Shown piece by piece: positions 13,968 to 21,386 of a stretch of DNA of 21,441 nucleotides. The DNA is taken from contig CAYTSA010000067.1 in assembly GCA_964440345.1 (NCBI GenBank), forward strand, positions 1-21,441, in the 5' to 3' direction. Source of the DNA: CAYTSA01 sp964440345 (GTDB lineage: Bacteria > Desulfobacterota > Desulfovibrionia > Desulfovibrionales > Desulfovibrionaceae). Numbering within the stretch: position 1 is the first letter of the stretch; every line of letters starts with the position of its first letter. Made by a program: the position numbers and the translations under genes. The notes below the pieces were generated by a model. It saw nothing but the letters and a program-made list of their open reading frames with translations, ran no database searches and was not told the origin of the DNA.

Positions 13968-14171
13968 CTACATGGGCATGACGTTGGAGGCCTTGGCCCC
14001 GCGGTCGCCGGTAACGATTTCGAAACTGACGCGTTGACCTTCGCGGAGGGTCTTGAAACCGTCAGAGTTAATGGCGGAAAAGTGGACGAACACGTCGTCT
14101 CCGTCTTCGCGCGCGATGAAACCGAAACCTTTCTTCTCGTTAAACCACTTCACAGTACCTTCGTAAGACAT
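13968..14171 (-). CDS. Cold-shock domain protein (CspA family)
   Basis: This 67-residue single-stranded nucleic-acid-binding protein is the size of a lone cold-shock domain. RNP1 KGFGFI (14-19) and RNP2 VFVHFS (27-32) are intact, with the family start MSYEGTVKWFNEKKG. The start is fixed by AGAAGGAG 8 bases upstream; a 19-residue upstream extension reads through the leader and is not credible. Such proteins act as RNA chaperones during cold shock or growth transitions. The leader up to about 14250 may contain TTTTCA-17-TACAAA as a promoter, giving a 5' UTR, but this is weak. It is convergent with the tRNA-Ala gene, the two terminators lying between them. Confidence 0.95.
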   Translation of the reverse strand: MSYEGTVKWFNEKKGFGFIAREDGDDVFVHFSAINSDGFKTLREGQRVSFEIVTGDRGAKASNVMPM

Positions 14172-14315
14172 ACAGAATACTCCTTCTAAAAAAGAAAAAA
14201 ACGGGGCGCGCCCATCGCGTCCCCCCAATTTGTATCAAGTAAGCGTTGCACTGAAAATTTGCAAGACATTTTTGCAGTTTTAGGCAACTTTTCTTGCCGC
14301 GGCGGGTCTGGCGGC

Positions 14316-14666
14316 CTAAGGTTGCGGCAGTGTCGCTTCCTGTGGCGGGTCCACAAGGGAAGTACAAGGCCGGAGATGTTGGCCAATGCTGGATATGTAA
14401 TGGCTGGGAAAACCGCTGCTCATAGCAGGGCTGGCGCTGGCGTGGGCAATGTGTCCGTTATGCAGCAGCGTTGGTCTGTCCCCCTTGCCACGGAGTAGGC
14501 CAATCACGTTGTGCAGCTCGCTGGTGTAGAGTTCATCGTAGCCCAGTCCTTCCATGGTCAGGGCAAGCAGTTTAGCCATGCCGGCCTCCTCCCTGGAAAG
14601 TGAAGGCGTGCGGGTCAACTCCTGGACCAGGGAGACGATTTCGTTCTCGTCATAAACTTGCGCCGG
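14316..14666 (-). pseudogene. Relic of an M20-family metallopeptidase / amidohydrolase N-terminus
   Basis: In the same frame as the aminotransferase and right after its stop, the sequence reads VYDENEIVSLVQELTRTPSL, then SREEAGMAKLLALTMEGLGY, DELYTSELHNVIGLL and PTLLHNGHIAHA. This is the N-terminal pattern of M20 enzymes (ArgE/DapE/YgeY type), where the first metal ligands are in a GHxD motif; here the Asp is replaced (GHIA). No start codon precedes the homologous region, because the codons between the aminotransferase stop and VYDEN contain none. Homology fades after about 70 residues, whereas M20 proteins have about 400. It is interpreted as a decayed downstream gene of an aminotransferase-hydrolase operon. 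Bases 14172-14315 show nothing beyond the cold-shock leader. Confidence 0.65.
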
Positions 14667-14675
14667 GCCCCTGCG

Positions 14676-15980
14676 CTATCCTGTGATTTCGGCAAAGGTT
14701 TCTTCCAGTATGGCCATGCCCTTATCCAGCTGCTCGTCCTCGATGACCAGGGGCATGAGGGTACGGATGACGTTGCCGTACGTGCCGCAGGAGAGGACGA
14801 TGAGGCCTTTTTCCATGCACTTGGCGGCAATTTTTTGGGCCTGGGCAGCGGCCGGCGCCTTGGTTTCCCGGTCTGTGACCAGCTCCAGCGCCAGCATGGG
14901 CCCCTTGCCCCGAACGTCGCCGATAAGCTCGTACTCGGACATCAGGTCCACGAACCGGGAGCGCACGGTTTCGCCCAGCTTTTTAGATTTCATAAGCAGG
15001 TTTTCGGATTCGATTACGTCCATCACCGCCAGGGCTGCGGCGCAGGCCACCGGGTTTCCGCCATAGGTTCCGCCCATGCCGCCCACCTGGGGCGCGTCAA
15101 GAATGTCCCGCCGGCCGGCCACGCCGGAGACGGGCATGCCGCCGCCCATGGACTTGGCCACGGTGGTCAGGTCCGGGGTCACGCCCCAATGCTCCATGGC
15201 CAGCATGGTCCCGGTGCGGCCAAAGCCTGTTTGAATTTCGTCAGCAATGAAGGCTATGCCGTGCTCCTCGCAGATGGCCTTGAGCTTAGGAAAATATTCT
15301 GGCGGCGGGGTGACGAAGCCGCCTTCGCCCAGAATGGGTTCGATGATCAGGCAGGCCACGTTTTCCGCGGCCACGTGCTCCACGAAGAAATCCTGCAGTA
15401 GATCAGCGCAGGCCACGCCGCAGTCCGGATAATTCTCGCCCAGAGGACATCGGTAGCAGTAGGCGTAGGGCATGCGGTAGACCTCTGGCGCAAAGGGCCC
15501 GAAGCCGAATTTGTAAGGCTTTACCTTGCTGGTCAGGGACATGCAGAGCAGGGTGCGGCCGTGGAATCCAGCCTCAAAAGCGATGACGCCTTGCCGGCCG
15601 CTATGGTGGCGGCAGGCTTTAACCGCGTTTTCCACGGCTTCAGCGCCGGAGTTGAAAAGAGCGGCCATTTTGGCGAAATCGCCTGGGACCAGGCCGCACA
15701 GCTTCTCGCACAGCTCCACGTACTCTTCGTACATGGTGATATGAAAACAAGAGTGGGTCAGCTTCTCAGCTTTGTCCTGAATGGCCTTGACCACCTTTGG
15801 GTGGCAGTGGCCTACGTTCTGCACGCCAATGCCGCCGGCAAAATCAATGTATTGTTTTCCCTCCACGTCAGTTATCACTGCGCCCCTGGCTGATTCTGCA
15901 AAGACCTGTCCCACGTTGAAGACGCCTTTGGGAATTGTGTTCTGCCGCCGCAGATAGAGAGATTGGTTGGTTTTGGTCAT
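14676..15980 (-). CDS. gabT: Class III PLP aminotransferase, 4-aminobutyrate aminotransferase type
   Basis: This 434-residue fold-type I enzyme is predicted to move the omega-amino group of GABA or a similar amine to 2-oxoglutarate. Landmarks are DFAGGIGVQNVGHCHP (47-61), the PLP-phosphate loop NSGAEAVENAVK (110-121), Asp247 in FIADEIQTGFGRTG and the Schiff-base lysine K276 in TTVAKSMGGG. AGGAG upstream supports the ATG. An unusual four-cysteine segment lies at 175-191 (CYRCPLGENYPDCGVAC). Exact substrate (GABA, 5-aminovalerate, beta-alanine) cannot be fixed. It is divergent from the marR-proVWX operon across a 404-base spacer, and its natural downstream partner appears to be the decayed M20 gene. 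Confidence 0.88.
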   Translation of the reverse strand: MTKTNQSLYLRRQNTIPKGVFNVGQVFAESARGAVITDVEGKQYIDFAGGIGVQNVGHCHPKVVKAIQDKAEKLTHSCFHITMYEEYVELCEKLCGLVPGDFAKMAALFNSGAEAVENAVKACRHHSGRQGVIAFEAGFHGRTLLCMSLTSKVKPYKFGFGPFAPEVYRMPYAYCYRCPLGENYPDCGVACADLLQDFFVEHVAAENVACLIIEPILGEGGFVTPPPEYFPKLKAICEEHGIAFIADEIQTGFGRTGTMLAMEHWGVTPDLTTVAKSMGGGMPVSGVAGRRDILDAPQVGGMGGTYGGNPVACAAALAVMDVIESENLLMKSKKLGETVRSRFVDLMSEYELIGDVRGKGPMLALELVTDRETKAPAAAQAQKIAAKCMEKGLIVLSCGTYGNVIRTLMPLVIEDEQLDKGMAILEETFAEITG

Positions 15981-16270
15981 GGATGTCTCGCTCCTGTGTG
16001 ATGAAGTTGCTGCGCCGTCTTTCTGTGGGACTGCAGATTTACATGATATTGTATTTCAGTGTGTTGCTGTAAAAAGCCGCACCGCGGAACTGTAACAACA
16101 CTACCACTGTGGCTGCCCGGTGTCCAATGAGGCGCACAAAACGCGGTCTGTTTGAATCTTTTTTGAATCACAATTTAACCTATTGTCATTAAAGCTTTTG
16201 TGTGTTGGTCGGGGCGTTGTGAGCGCGGTTTGGCGATTTTATATGCTATTTGTGGCGTAATGACAAGAAT

Positions 16271-16361
16271 TTTGATTCATAATGTAATCAAATCAATGGT
16301 TGACATGAATGGTTTGATAGGCTAAATATTTTAAACATTAATAATATGGTTTTGATATAAT
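16271..16361 (+). promoter_or_regulatory. Promoter region of marR-proVWX with repeated TTTGAT half-sites
   Basis: TTTGATT-N8-AATCAAA (16271-16292) is a perfect inverted repeat just upstream of TTGACA (16300-16305). Further TTTGAT copies lie at 16313 and 16351. TATAAT (16356-16361) is a good -10 without a clear -35, while TTGACA has only a weak -10 (TAAATA, 17-base spacing). The half-sites are candidate operators for the MarR protein. The 15981-16270 part of the spacer is AT-rich toward marR; it should hold the divergent aminotransferase promoter, but I see no convincing one. Confidence 0.5.
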
Positions 16362-16384
16362 ACTTGTTTCGAAGGGTGCACGAC

Positions 16385-16891
16385 ATGGATATTCTTGCAG
16401 GCCGTATTCTTGGGTCGCTGGGGCATATTGTTAGGTCCATAGACCAGCAAAACAAAAGAATGTGTTCCGAGTATAATCTGACGCTGCCGCAATTGATTTG
16501 CATTCGCCAACTGCTCCTCGGAGGCAGCATGACCAGCAGTCAGCTGTCCAATCAGATGTTCATCACGCAGGCAACGCTGACTGGCGTTCTGGACAGGCTG
16601 GAAGCCAAGGGGGTTCTTGCCCGCACCCGCAGCAGCCAGGACCGGCGCAAGGTGTTCATCGCCTTGACTGAAAAGGGCGAGGACATGGCCCGGGGGATGC
16701 CGTGGCCGCTGCAAGAGCAGTTTGCACACAGCCTGGAGCAGCTGGCCCCTGAGGAGCAGGAGCAGATCAGCAGTTGTCTGGAAAAGCTGGTGCATTTAGT
16801 AGACGCACCTGGCCCGGGCGATGTCTGGCCCTTTGGCTGCCGTGAGGAGCTGGCCAAGGATGTCAAGCAGGACAGCGAATCTGCTGAATAA
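16385..16891 (+). CDS. MarR-family transcriptional regulator heading the proVWX operon
   Basis: The 168-residue winged-helix regulator has helices from MDILAGRILGSLGHIVRSID, the recognition region MTSSQLSNQMFITQATLTGVLDRLEAKGVL and the wing TRSSQDRRKVFIALTEKGE, with the conserved D-R-R. ATG 16385 is chosen over upstream TTG (16364) and GTG codons because AAGGG lies 8 bases before it. It precedes proV by 32 bases on the same strand, so it likely autoregulates and controls betaine import, comparable in logic to GbsR-type control of osmoprotectant genes. It has an acidic tail (DVKQDSESAE). The effector is unknown. The repeated TTTGAT sites upstream are the natural candidates for its operator. 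Confidence 0.88.
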   Translation: MDILAGRILGSLGHIVRSIDQQNKRMCSEYNLTLPQLICIRQLLLGGSMTSSQLSNQMFITQATLTGVLDRLEAKGVLARTRSSQDRRKVFIALTEKGEDMARGMPWPLQEQFAHSLEQLAPEEQEQISSCLEKLVHLVDAPGPGDVWPFGCREELAKDVKQDSESAE

Positions 16892-16923
16892 CACTGAAAT
16901 AGTCGCAGGGAGACAGGCGCGCA

Positions 16924-18195
16924 ATGGAACTACAGACCGAGACAGAGCATCGTATTATCGTCGAAAATCTGTTTAAGATTTTCGGCAAGCACCCGGAACG
17001 AGGTTTGGAGATGGTTCGCCAGGGCATGTCCAAGGAGGACATCTTTGAGCAGACGGGTCTGACCGTGGGAGTTTCTGACGCTACGTTCAAGGTGAGAACC
17101 GGCGAAATTTTTGTGGTCATGGGCCTTTCCGGCTCAGGCAAGTCTACGCTGGTGCGCTTGCTCAACCGGCTTATCGACCCCACAGCCGGCCACGTTTACG
17201 TGGATGGCAAGGACGTGGCCCAAATGGGCCAGACAGAGCTGGTGAATTTGCGCCGGCGCGATATGTGCATGGTGTTTCAGTCTTTTGCCCTGATGCCGCA
17301 CATGACTGTGCTGGAGAACGTGGCCTTTGGCCTGGAGATGTCTGGCGCAGACCGCAGGGAGCGCGACCGCCGCGCCAATGAAGCGCTGAAACAAGTGGGC
17401 CTTGCGGCCTGGGGCGAGTCTTTGCCTGCCGAGCTTTCCGGCGGCATGCAGCAGCGCGTGGGCCTGGCCCGCGGCCTGGCTGTGGACCCGACGGTAATGC
17501 TCATGGACGAAGCGTTTTCCGCACTGGACCCGCTTATCCGCAACGAGATGCAGGACGAACTGCTCAAGCTGCAGGACGAGCACAAGCGGACCATCGTCTT
17601 CATTTCCCACGACCTGGACGAGGCTATGCGGATAGGCGACAGGATCGCCATCATGGAGGGCGGCCGCATCGTGCAAGTGGGCACGCCGGAAGAGATTTTG
17701 CGCAACCCGGCGGACGAGTACGTTCGGGCCTTTTTCCGCGGCGTGGACCCCACCAATATACTAACAGCGCGGGACATCGTCAGCGAGCAGCAGGTGACGG
17801 TGATTCGTCACCCAGGCGAGGGGCCGCGGGCTGCGTTGGAGCGGCTCATCCGCCACGACCGGGAGTACGCCTATGTGCTGGACTCCAAAAAGAAGTTTCA
17901 GGGCGTTGTCTCAGCAGATTCTTTGAAGCACGCGATGGATTCCGCTGCTGACGATATGGCCAGGCTGACCGAAGCTGTATTGCCCGCCGTGGAGCCGGTA
18001 CAAGCCTCACAGTCCCTGCAAGACATACTGACTCATGTGACAGATAATCCCTGGCCTGTGCCAGTGGTGGATGAAACCGGCCGTTTTCTGGGCACCATTT
18101 CCAAAAATGTTTTTTTGCGCACGCTACAACGCGACGCCGCCGAGCATAGCGGCGAGATACAGGAAGAAACCGAAACCACTGCAGCCACCGCATAG
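16924..18195 (+). CDS. proV: Glycine betaine/proline ABC transporter, ATP-binding subunit
   Basis: This 423-residue ATPase of the ProU-type osmoprotectant importer has Walker A GLSGSGKST (67-75), Q-loop MVFQSFALMPHMTV, signature LSGGMQQR (171-178), Walker B VMLMDEA (191-197) and the switch His in ISHDLDEA. The N-terminus KIFGKHPERGLEMVRQGMSK is typical of ProV/OpuAA. The C-terminal ~130 residues contain a CBS-domain pair (LDSKKKFQGVVSADSL, WPVPVVDETGRFLGTIS), which in OpuA senses ionic strength or nucleotides. An acidic Glu/Thr tail follows. AGGGAG supports the ATG. It is translated 12 bases ahead of proW. Confidence 0.95.
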   Translation: MELQTETEHRIIVENLFKIFGKHPERGLEMVRQGMSKEDIFEQTGLTVGVSDATFKVRTGEIFVVMGLSGSGKSTLVRLLNRLIDPTAGHVYVDGKDVAQMGQTELVNLRRRDMCMVFQSFALMPHMTVLENVAFGLEMSGADRRERDRRANEALKQVGLAAWGESLPAELSGGMQQRVGLARGLAVDPTVMLMDEAFSALDPLIRNEMQDELLKLQDEHKRTIVFISHDLDEAMRIGDRIAIMEGGRIVQVGTPEEILRNPADEYVRAFFRGVDPTNILTARDIVSEQQVTVIRHPGEGPRAALERLIRHDREYAYVLDSKKKFQGVVSADSLKHAMDSAADDMARLTEAVLPAVEPVQASQSLQDILTHVTDNPWPVPVVDETGRFLGTISKNVFLRTLQRDAAEHSGEIQEETETTAATA

Positions 18196-18206
18196 GGGGA
18201 GCCGCC

Positions 18207-19052
18207 ATGGCGTTTTTTGATTTTGAGGACAGACTCATTCCCTTGGACGACTGGATAGAAGCCGGGGTTGACTTTCTGGTGGATAATTACCGCTCACAGT
18301 TTCAGCTGATTAAATGGCCTGTGGAGCAAACGCTGAACGGTTTGGACGGGATATTGAACTGGCTTCCGCCAATAGTGGTCATAGTGCTGTTCGCTTTTTT
18401 GGCGTGGCGCGCTTCTGGCTGGAAATTGTCAGTGTTCAGCGTGCTCACGTTTTTTCTTATAGGCGCGCTGGGCTTGTGGGAGGACGCCATGACTACGCTG
18501 GCCATGGTGCTCAGCGCCGTTGTATTTTGTACTGTGGCGGGCGTTCCGGCCGGCATTCTGGCTGCACGTAGCGACCGTTTTGAAAGCTTCATCCGTCCAG
18601 TGCTGGACGCCATGCAGACAACGCCGCCATTTGTCTACTTGGTGCCGGTGGTCATGCTCTTCAGCATAGGCACAGTGGCCGGGGTCATGGCCACTATTAT
18701 CTTTGCGCTGCCGCCCATCATCCGTCTGACGAACTTGGGCATTCGCCAGGTTCCGCAGGAGCTCATAGAAGCAGCGGTGGCTTTTGGCGCCACCCGGGGC
18801 CAGGTGTTGCGCCGGGTGCAGCTGCCTCTGGCCAGACCCACTATCATGGCAGGACTGAACCAGACGATCATGATGGCTTTGTCTATGGTGGTCATTGCTG
18901 CGCTTATCGGCGCGGGCGGGCTGGGCCTATCTGTGTTCCAGGGATTGAACAGCCTGCAGGTCGGTCTGGCGGGCATAGGCGGTCTGGCCATAGTGCTGGT
19001 GGCCATTGTCCTTGACCGGATTACGCAATCTTTGGGCAAAGCCCGCAAGTAG
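18207..19052 (+). CDS. proW: Glycine betaine/proline ABC transporter, permease subunit
   Basis: The 281-residue inner-membrane permease has a cytoplasmic or periplasmic N-terminal amphipathic segment (to about 48), followed by 6-7 hydrophobic segments and the EAA loop EAAVAFGATRGQVLRRVQLPLA that docks to ProV. The start MAFFDF has GGGGAG 7 bases upstream. ProW of E. coli is longer at the N-terminus (about 354); the shorter form here is common in other bacteria. A structured 70-base spacer separates it from proX. Confidence 0.94.
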   Translation: MAFFDFEDRLIPLDDWIEAGVDFLVDNYRSQFQLIKWPVEQTLNGLDGILNWLPPIVVIVLFAFLAWRASGWKLSVFSVLTFFLIGALGLWEDAMTTLAMVLSAVVFCTVAGVPAGILAARSDRFESFIRPVLDAMQTTPPFVYLVPVVMLFSIGTVAGVMATIIFALPPIIRLTNLGIRQVPQELIEAAVAFGATRGQVLRRVQLPLARPTIMAGLNQTIMMALSMVVIAALIGAGGLGLSVFQGLNSLQVGLAGIGGLAIVLVAIVLDRITQSLGKARK

Positions 19053-19061
19053 GGAGTAGTT

Positions 19062-19096
19062 TCGGTTCCGGAGGTTCTCCCGCAAGGGAGGACCGA
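19062..19096 (+). promoter_or_regulatory. Stem-loop between proW and proX with alternative pairing
   Basis: GGTTCTCCC (19073-19081) pairs with GGGAGGACC (19086-19094) at 8 of 9 positions around a GCAA tetraloop. The 3' arm can instead pair as GGACCGA (19090-19096) with TCGGTTCC (19062-19069). It ends 12 bases before the proX RBS. Its place suggests mRNA stabilisation or differential expression of the binding protein. Confidence 0.5.
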
Positions 19097-19122
19097 TAAC
19101 CATACAAAAGGAGGATATTTTG

Positions 19123-20163
19123 ATGATCCGCAAGACACTTTTTTCCACTGTAGCCATTTTGGCTCTGGTCGTGGCGCTTTCTTTTTCCGCTGTGGCCGCC
19201 GACATGCCTGGCAAAGGCAAAACAGTGAGACCTGGCCGGGCCACATGGACCACTGGTTTTATTCTTGAAGCCATCTACAGCCGGGCCCTGGAAGAGCTGG
19301 GGTACGACGTTAAAAAGGCCAAAGACCTGTCTAATCCGATATTTTATCAGGCTGTGACCCAGGGCGACGTGGACTACTGGGCCAACGGCTGGTTTCCCAT
19401 TCACTACGCGCAGTTGCCGGACGACTTTGACGCCAAGGCGGAGCGTGTGGGCTACGTGGTCAAGGCCGGCGGCCTGTCTGGCTACCTGGTCTCCAAGGAC
19501 GCCGTGGAAAAATTCAACATCAAGGACTTGAACGACTTCAAGCGCGACGAAGTGAAGAAAGCCTTTGACGCCAACGGCGACGGTAAGGCCGACCTGGTTG
19601 CCTGCCCTCCGGGCTGGGGCTGCGAAAAGGTTATCACCCACCACCTGGACGTGTATGACCTGGGCGACCACATCAACGCCATCCAGGCTTCGTATTCCGC
19701 CTCCATGGCCGACGCTGTGGCCCGGGCCAAGAACGGCGAGCACGTGTTCTTCTACACCTGGGCGCCCAACTGGACCATTTACAAGCTGAAGCCTGGCGAA
19801 GACGTGGTCTGGATGAACGTGCCCGAGATCATTCCTTCCGACGCCCAGAAGGGTTTTGAAGAACAGCTGACCCAGAAAGGCATTGCAGGCGCGGTGTCCG
19901 ACCCGCTGAAAATGGGCTTTGTGGCCAACGACATCCGTGTTGTCGCCAACAAGGAATTCTTGGCGGACAATCCGGCCGCCCGCAAGCTGTTTGAAATTAT
20001 GTCGGCGCCGCTGGAAGACATCTCCGCCCAGAATACAAAGATGTACGAAGGCGAAGACAGCCAGAAGGACATCGAAAAGCACGTGGACCAGTGGATAGCT
20101 GACAACAAGGCTACCTGGGATAAATGGTTGGCCGAAGCCCGCAAGGCGGCTAGCGCAAAATAG
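19123..20163 (+). CDS. proX: Periplasmic glycine betaine/proline betaine-binding protein
   Basis: The 346-residue substrate-binding protein delivers betaine to ProW. A signal peptide (MIRKTLFSTVAILALVVALS, then FSAVAA) is cleaved near residue 26. The three aromatic-cage tryptophans of E. coli ProX (W65, W140, W188) are matched by W90 (YWANGWFPIH), W165 (CPPGWGCEK) and W213 (FYTWAPNW). Cysteines C161 and C167 match the ProX disulfide around that loop. The segment DANGDGKADL is also conserved. ATG 19123 is chosen because AAGGAGG lies 8 bases upstream; the in-frame TTG just before is not needed. It is the last gene of the operon. Confidence 0.95.
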   Translation: MIRKTLFSTVAILALVVALSFSAVAADMPGKGKTVRPGRATWTTGFILEAIYSRALEELGYDVKKAKDLSNPIFYQAVTQGDVDYWANGWFPIHYAQLPDDFDAKAERVGYVVKAGGLSGYLVSKDAVEKFNIKDLNDFKRDEVKKAFDANGDGKADLVACPPGWGCEKVITHHLDVYDLGDHINAIQASYSASMADAVARAKNGEHVFFYTWAPNWTIYKLKPGEDVVWMNVPEIIPSDAQKGFEEQLTQKGIAGAVSDPLKMGFVANDIRVVANKEFLADNPAARKLFEIMSAPLEDISAQNTKMYEGEDSQKDIEKHVDQWIADNKATWDKWLAEARKAASAK

Positions 20164-20181
20164 CGTTCAGACAACGCTCGC

Positions 20182-20210
20182 TCCTGAAACAATTTTCATT
20201 TGTTTCAGGA
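20182..20210. repeat. Perfect 11-bp inverted repeat after proX
   Basis: TCCTGAAACAA and TTGTTTCAGGA flank a 7-base T-rich loop, 18 bases after the stop. No T tract follows; it is probably a stabilising or processing hairpin rather than the main terminator. Confidence 0.6.
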
Positions 20211-20218
20211 AAATGCAT

Positions 20219-20297
20219 AAGAGCATCTAAACCTTTTCAATGTTAACGTGCTCTAAAGCATTTCAATCGTTAACTGCTATAAAGTATTCTAAAAGCC
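20219..20297 (+). repeat. Three imperfect ~26-bp tandem units after proX
   Basis: Units begin AAGAGCATCTAAA, AACGTGCTCTAAA and AACTGCTATAAAG and end TTTTCAATGTT, ATTTCAATCGTT and ATTCTAAAAGCC. The pattern AA-N-(T/A)GC-T-TAAA-N-C-TTTCAAT-GTT recurs with about 26-27-base spacing. The last unit overlaps the terminator. No coding potential is evident. Confidence 0.5.
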
Positions 20298-20321
20298 GGG
20301 GGAGCGACTCCCCCGGCTTTT
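20291..20321. terminator. Strong bidirectional terminator between proX and the peroxiredoxin gene
   Basis: AAAAGCCGGGGGAG pairs perfectly with CTCCCCCGGCTTTT around a CGA loop. A/T flanks on both sides give it terminator character in both directions for these convergent genes. Confidence 0.88.
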
Positions 20322-20350
20322 GTGTCCTGTTGCTTCCAACCATTCGCTGT

Positions 20351-20989
20351 TTATAGTTTCTTGTGGCAGAACCACCAGTCGTAGCAGTTGTCCTGGCCGG
20401 CCCGTTCTTTGGCTGTCTCGTGGTCAGTGGCCGGCGGGATGATTACGCTGTCGCCGATGAGCTCGTTGTCCGGCCAGCCTGCCGGCACAGCCACGCCGTT
20501 CTTGTCGCTGATTTGCAAGGCTTTCAAAGAACGGACGATCTCGTCCATGTTGCGGCCGATTTCCTGTGGGTAGTAGATCATCAACCGCATCTTTCCCTCC
20601 GGATCAATGAGGAAAACGGCGCGGACAGTGTTGGTCCCCTTGCCAGGATGGACCATGCCCAAAGCAGTAGCCACCTTGCCCATGTCGTCAGCAATGATGG
20701 GAAATTCAATGTCCACGTCCAAGGTTTCCTTGATCCAGTCCACCCACTTGATATGCGAAAAAACCTGGTCAATGGACAGGCCTACCAGCTCGGCGTTCAA
20801 TTCCTTGAACTGGGGCATGCGCTTCTGAAACGCCACGAATTCAGTAGTGCACACTGGGGTAAAGTCCGCCGGGTGGGAGAACAGTACGATCCATTTCCCT
20901 TTGTAATCGTCAGGGAATTTTTTGCGGCCATGGGTAGTCAAAACGTCAAGTTCAGGCATTTGTTCGCCAAGAAGAGGGATGTTGCTCAT
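20351..20989 (-). CDS. Peroxiredoxin, ApTPx-like Prx6 group
   Basis: The 212-residue thiol peroxidase reduces H2O2 and organic peroxides in the cytoplasm. The peroxidatic Cys47 is in PADFTPVCTTEF, with the conserved Arg in the later GTNTVRAVF and the Prx6-type dimer segment DMGKVATALGM. The C-terminal extension ends CYDWWFCHKKL with C202 and C208, matching the C207/C213 pair of archaeal ApTPx, whose first Cys acts as resolving residue. AAGGAG upstream sets the ATG. The gene is monocistronic, ended by the bidirectional hairpin at 20291-20321. In an anaerobe this would defend against incidental oxygen exposure. Confidence 0.95.
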   Translation of the reverse strand: MSNIPLLGEQMPELDVLTTHGRKKFPDDYKGKWIVLFSHPADFTPVCTTEFVAFQKRMPQFKELNAELVGLSIDQVFSHIKWVDWIKETLDVDIEFPIIADDMGKVATALGMVHPGKGTNTVRAVFLIDPEGKMRLMIYYPQEIGRNMDEIVRSLKALQISDKNGVAVPAGWPDNELIGDSVIIPPATDHETAKERAGQDNCYDWWFCHKKL

Positions 20990-21043
20990 GTGAAAACTCC
21001 TTTCTGATGTCGTTTGTGTGGGGTAGAAAGCACTTTCGCTGTT

Positions 21044-21074
21044 AAGAATAATTCCTGATAAATTCTTTTGTCAA
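21044..21074 (-). promoter_or_regulatory. Peroxiredoxin promoter with overlapping inverted repeat
   Basis: On the minus strand, a perfect TTGACA (21069-21074), 18-base spacer and TATTCT (21045-21050) precede the gene by about 60 bases. AAGAAT-N12-ATTCTT (21044-21067) fills the spacer and -10, placing a possible operator where a repressor would block polymerase. The regulator is unknown; a PerR-like or other peroxide sensor is only a guess. Confidence 0.55.
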
Positions 21075-21223
21075 CCCATTTCCAATTATTTTTTTGTGGC
21101 TATGCCCTTTGCTCCGAAGTTCCCACATCTATTAGTAAAGTCGAGGTCTCTGCAAAGATTGCATCTATAAAATATCTGTATTGCGCTTGATTTCAAGCGT
21201 TGCGGCCCCGGCTTACCCCTACT

Positions 21224-21386
21224 GTCACTCCCCGCTTCACTCTTTTGTCATCCTTCGCTTCACTCATTTGTCATCCTTCGCTTCACATTTTTGTCATCCC
21301 CCGCTTCACATTTTTGTCATCCCCCGCTTCACATTTTTTGTCACCCCCCGCTTCACTTTTTTGTCACCCCCCGCGAAGGCGGGGGG
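21224..21386. repeat. 23-bp tandem array ending in a GC palindrome
   Basis: Six units of consensus GTCATCCCCCGCTTCACATTTTT begin at 21224, 21247, 21270, 21293, 21316 (24 bp) and 21340. A seventh half-unit at 21363 runs into CCCCCCGC-GAAG-GCGGGGGG. Sequence variants progress along the array (CCTTCGC early, CCCCCGC late), as in a slipped minisatellite. There are no spacers, so it is not CRISPR. Bases 21075-21223 hold only GCGCTTGA-TT-TCAAGCGT, and 21387-21441 nothing I recognise. Confidence 0.85.

Noticed and set aside
19021..20082. Long minus-strand open frame (353 residues) opposite proX
   Set aside because: Antisense shadow of proX; composition and lack of initiation signal argue against coding.
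21224..21386. CRISPR array
   Set aside because: The repeats are directly abutting 23-mers with no unique spacers and no cas genes in the window.
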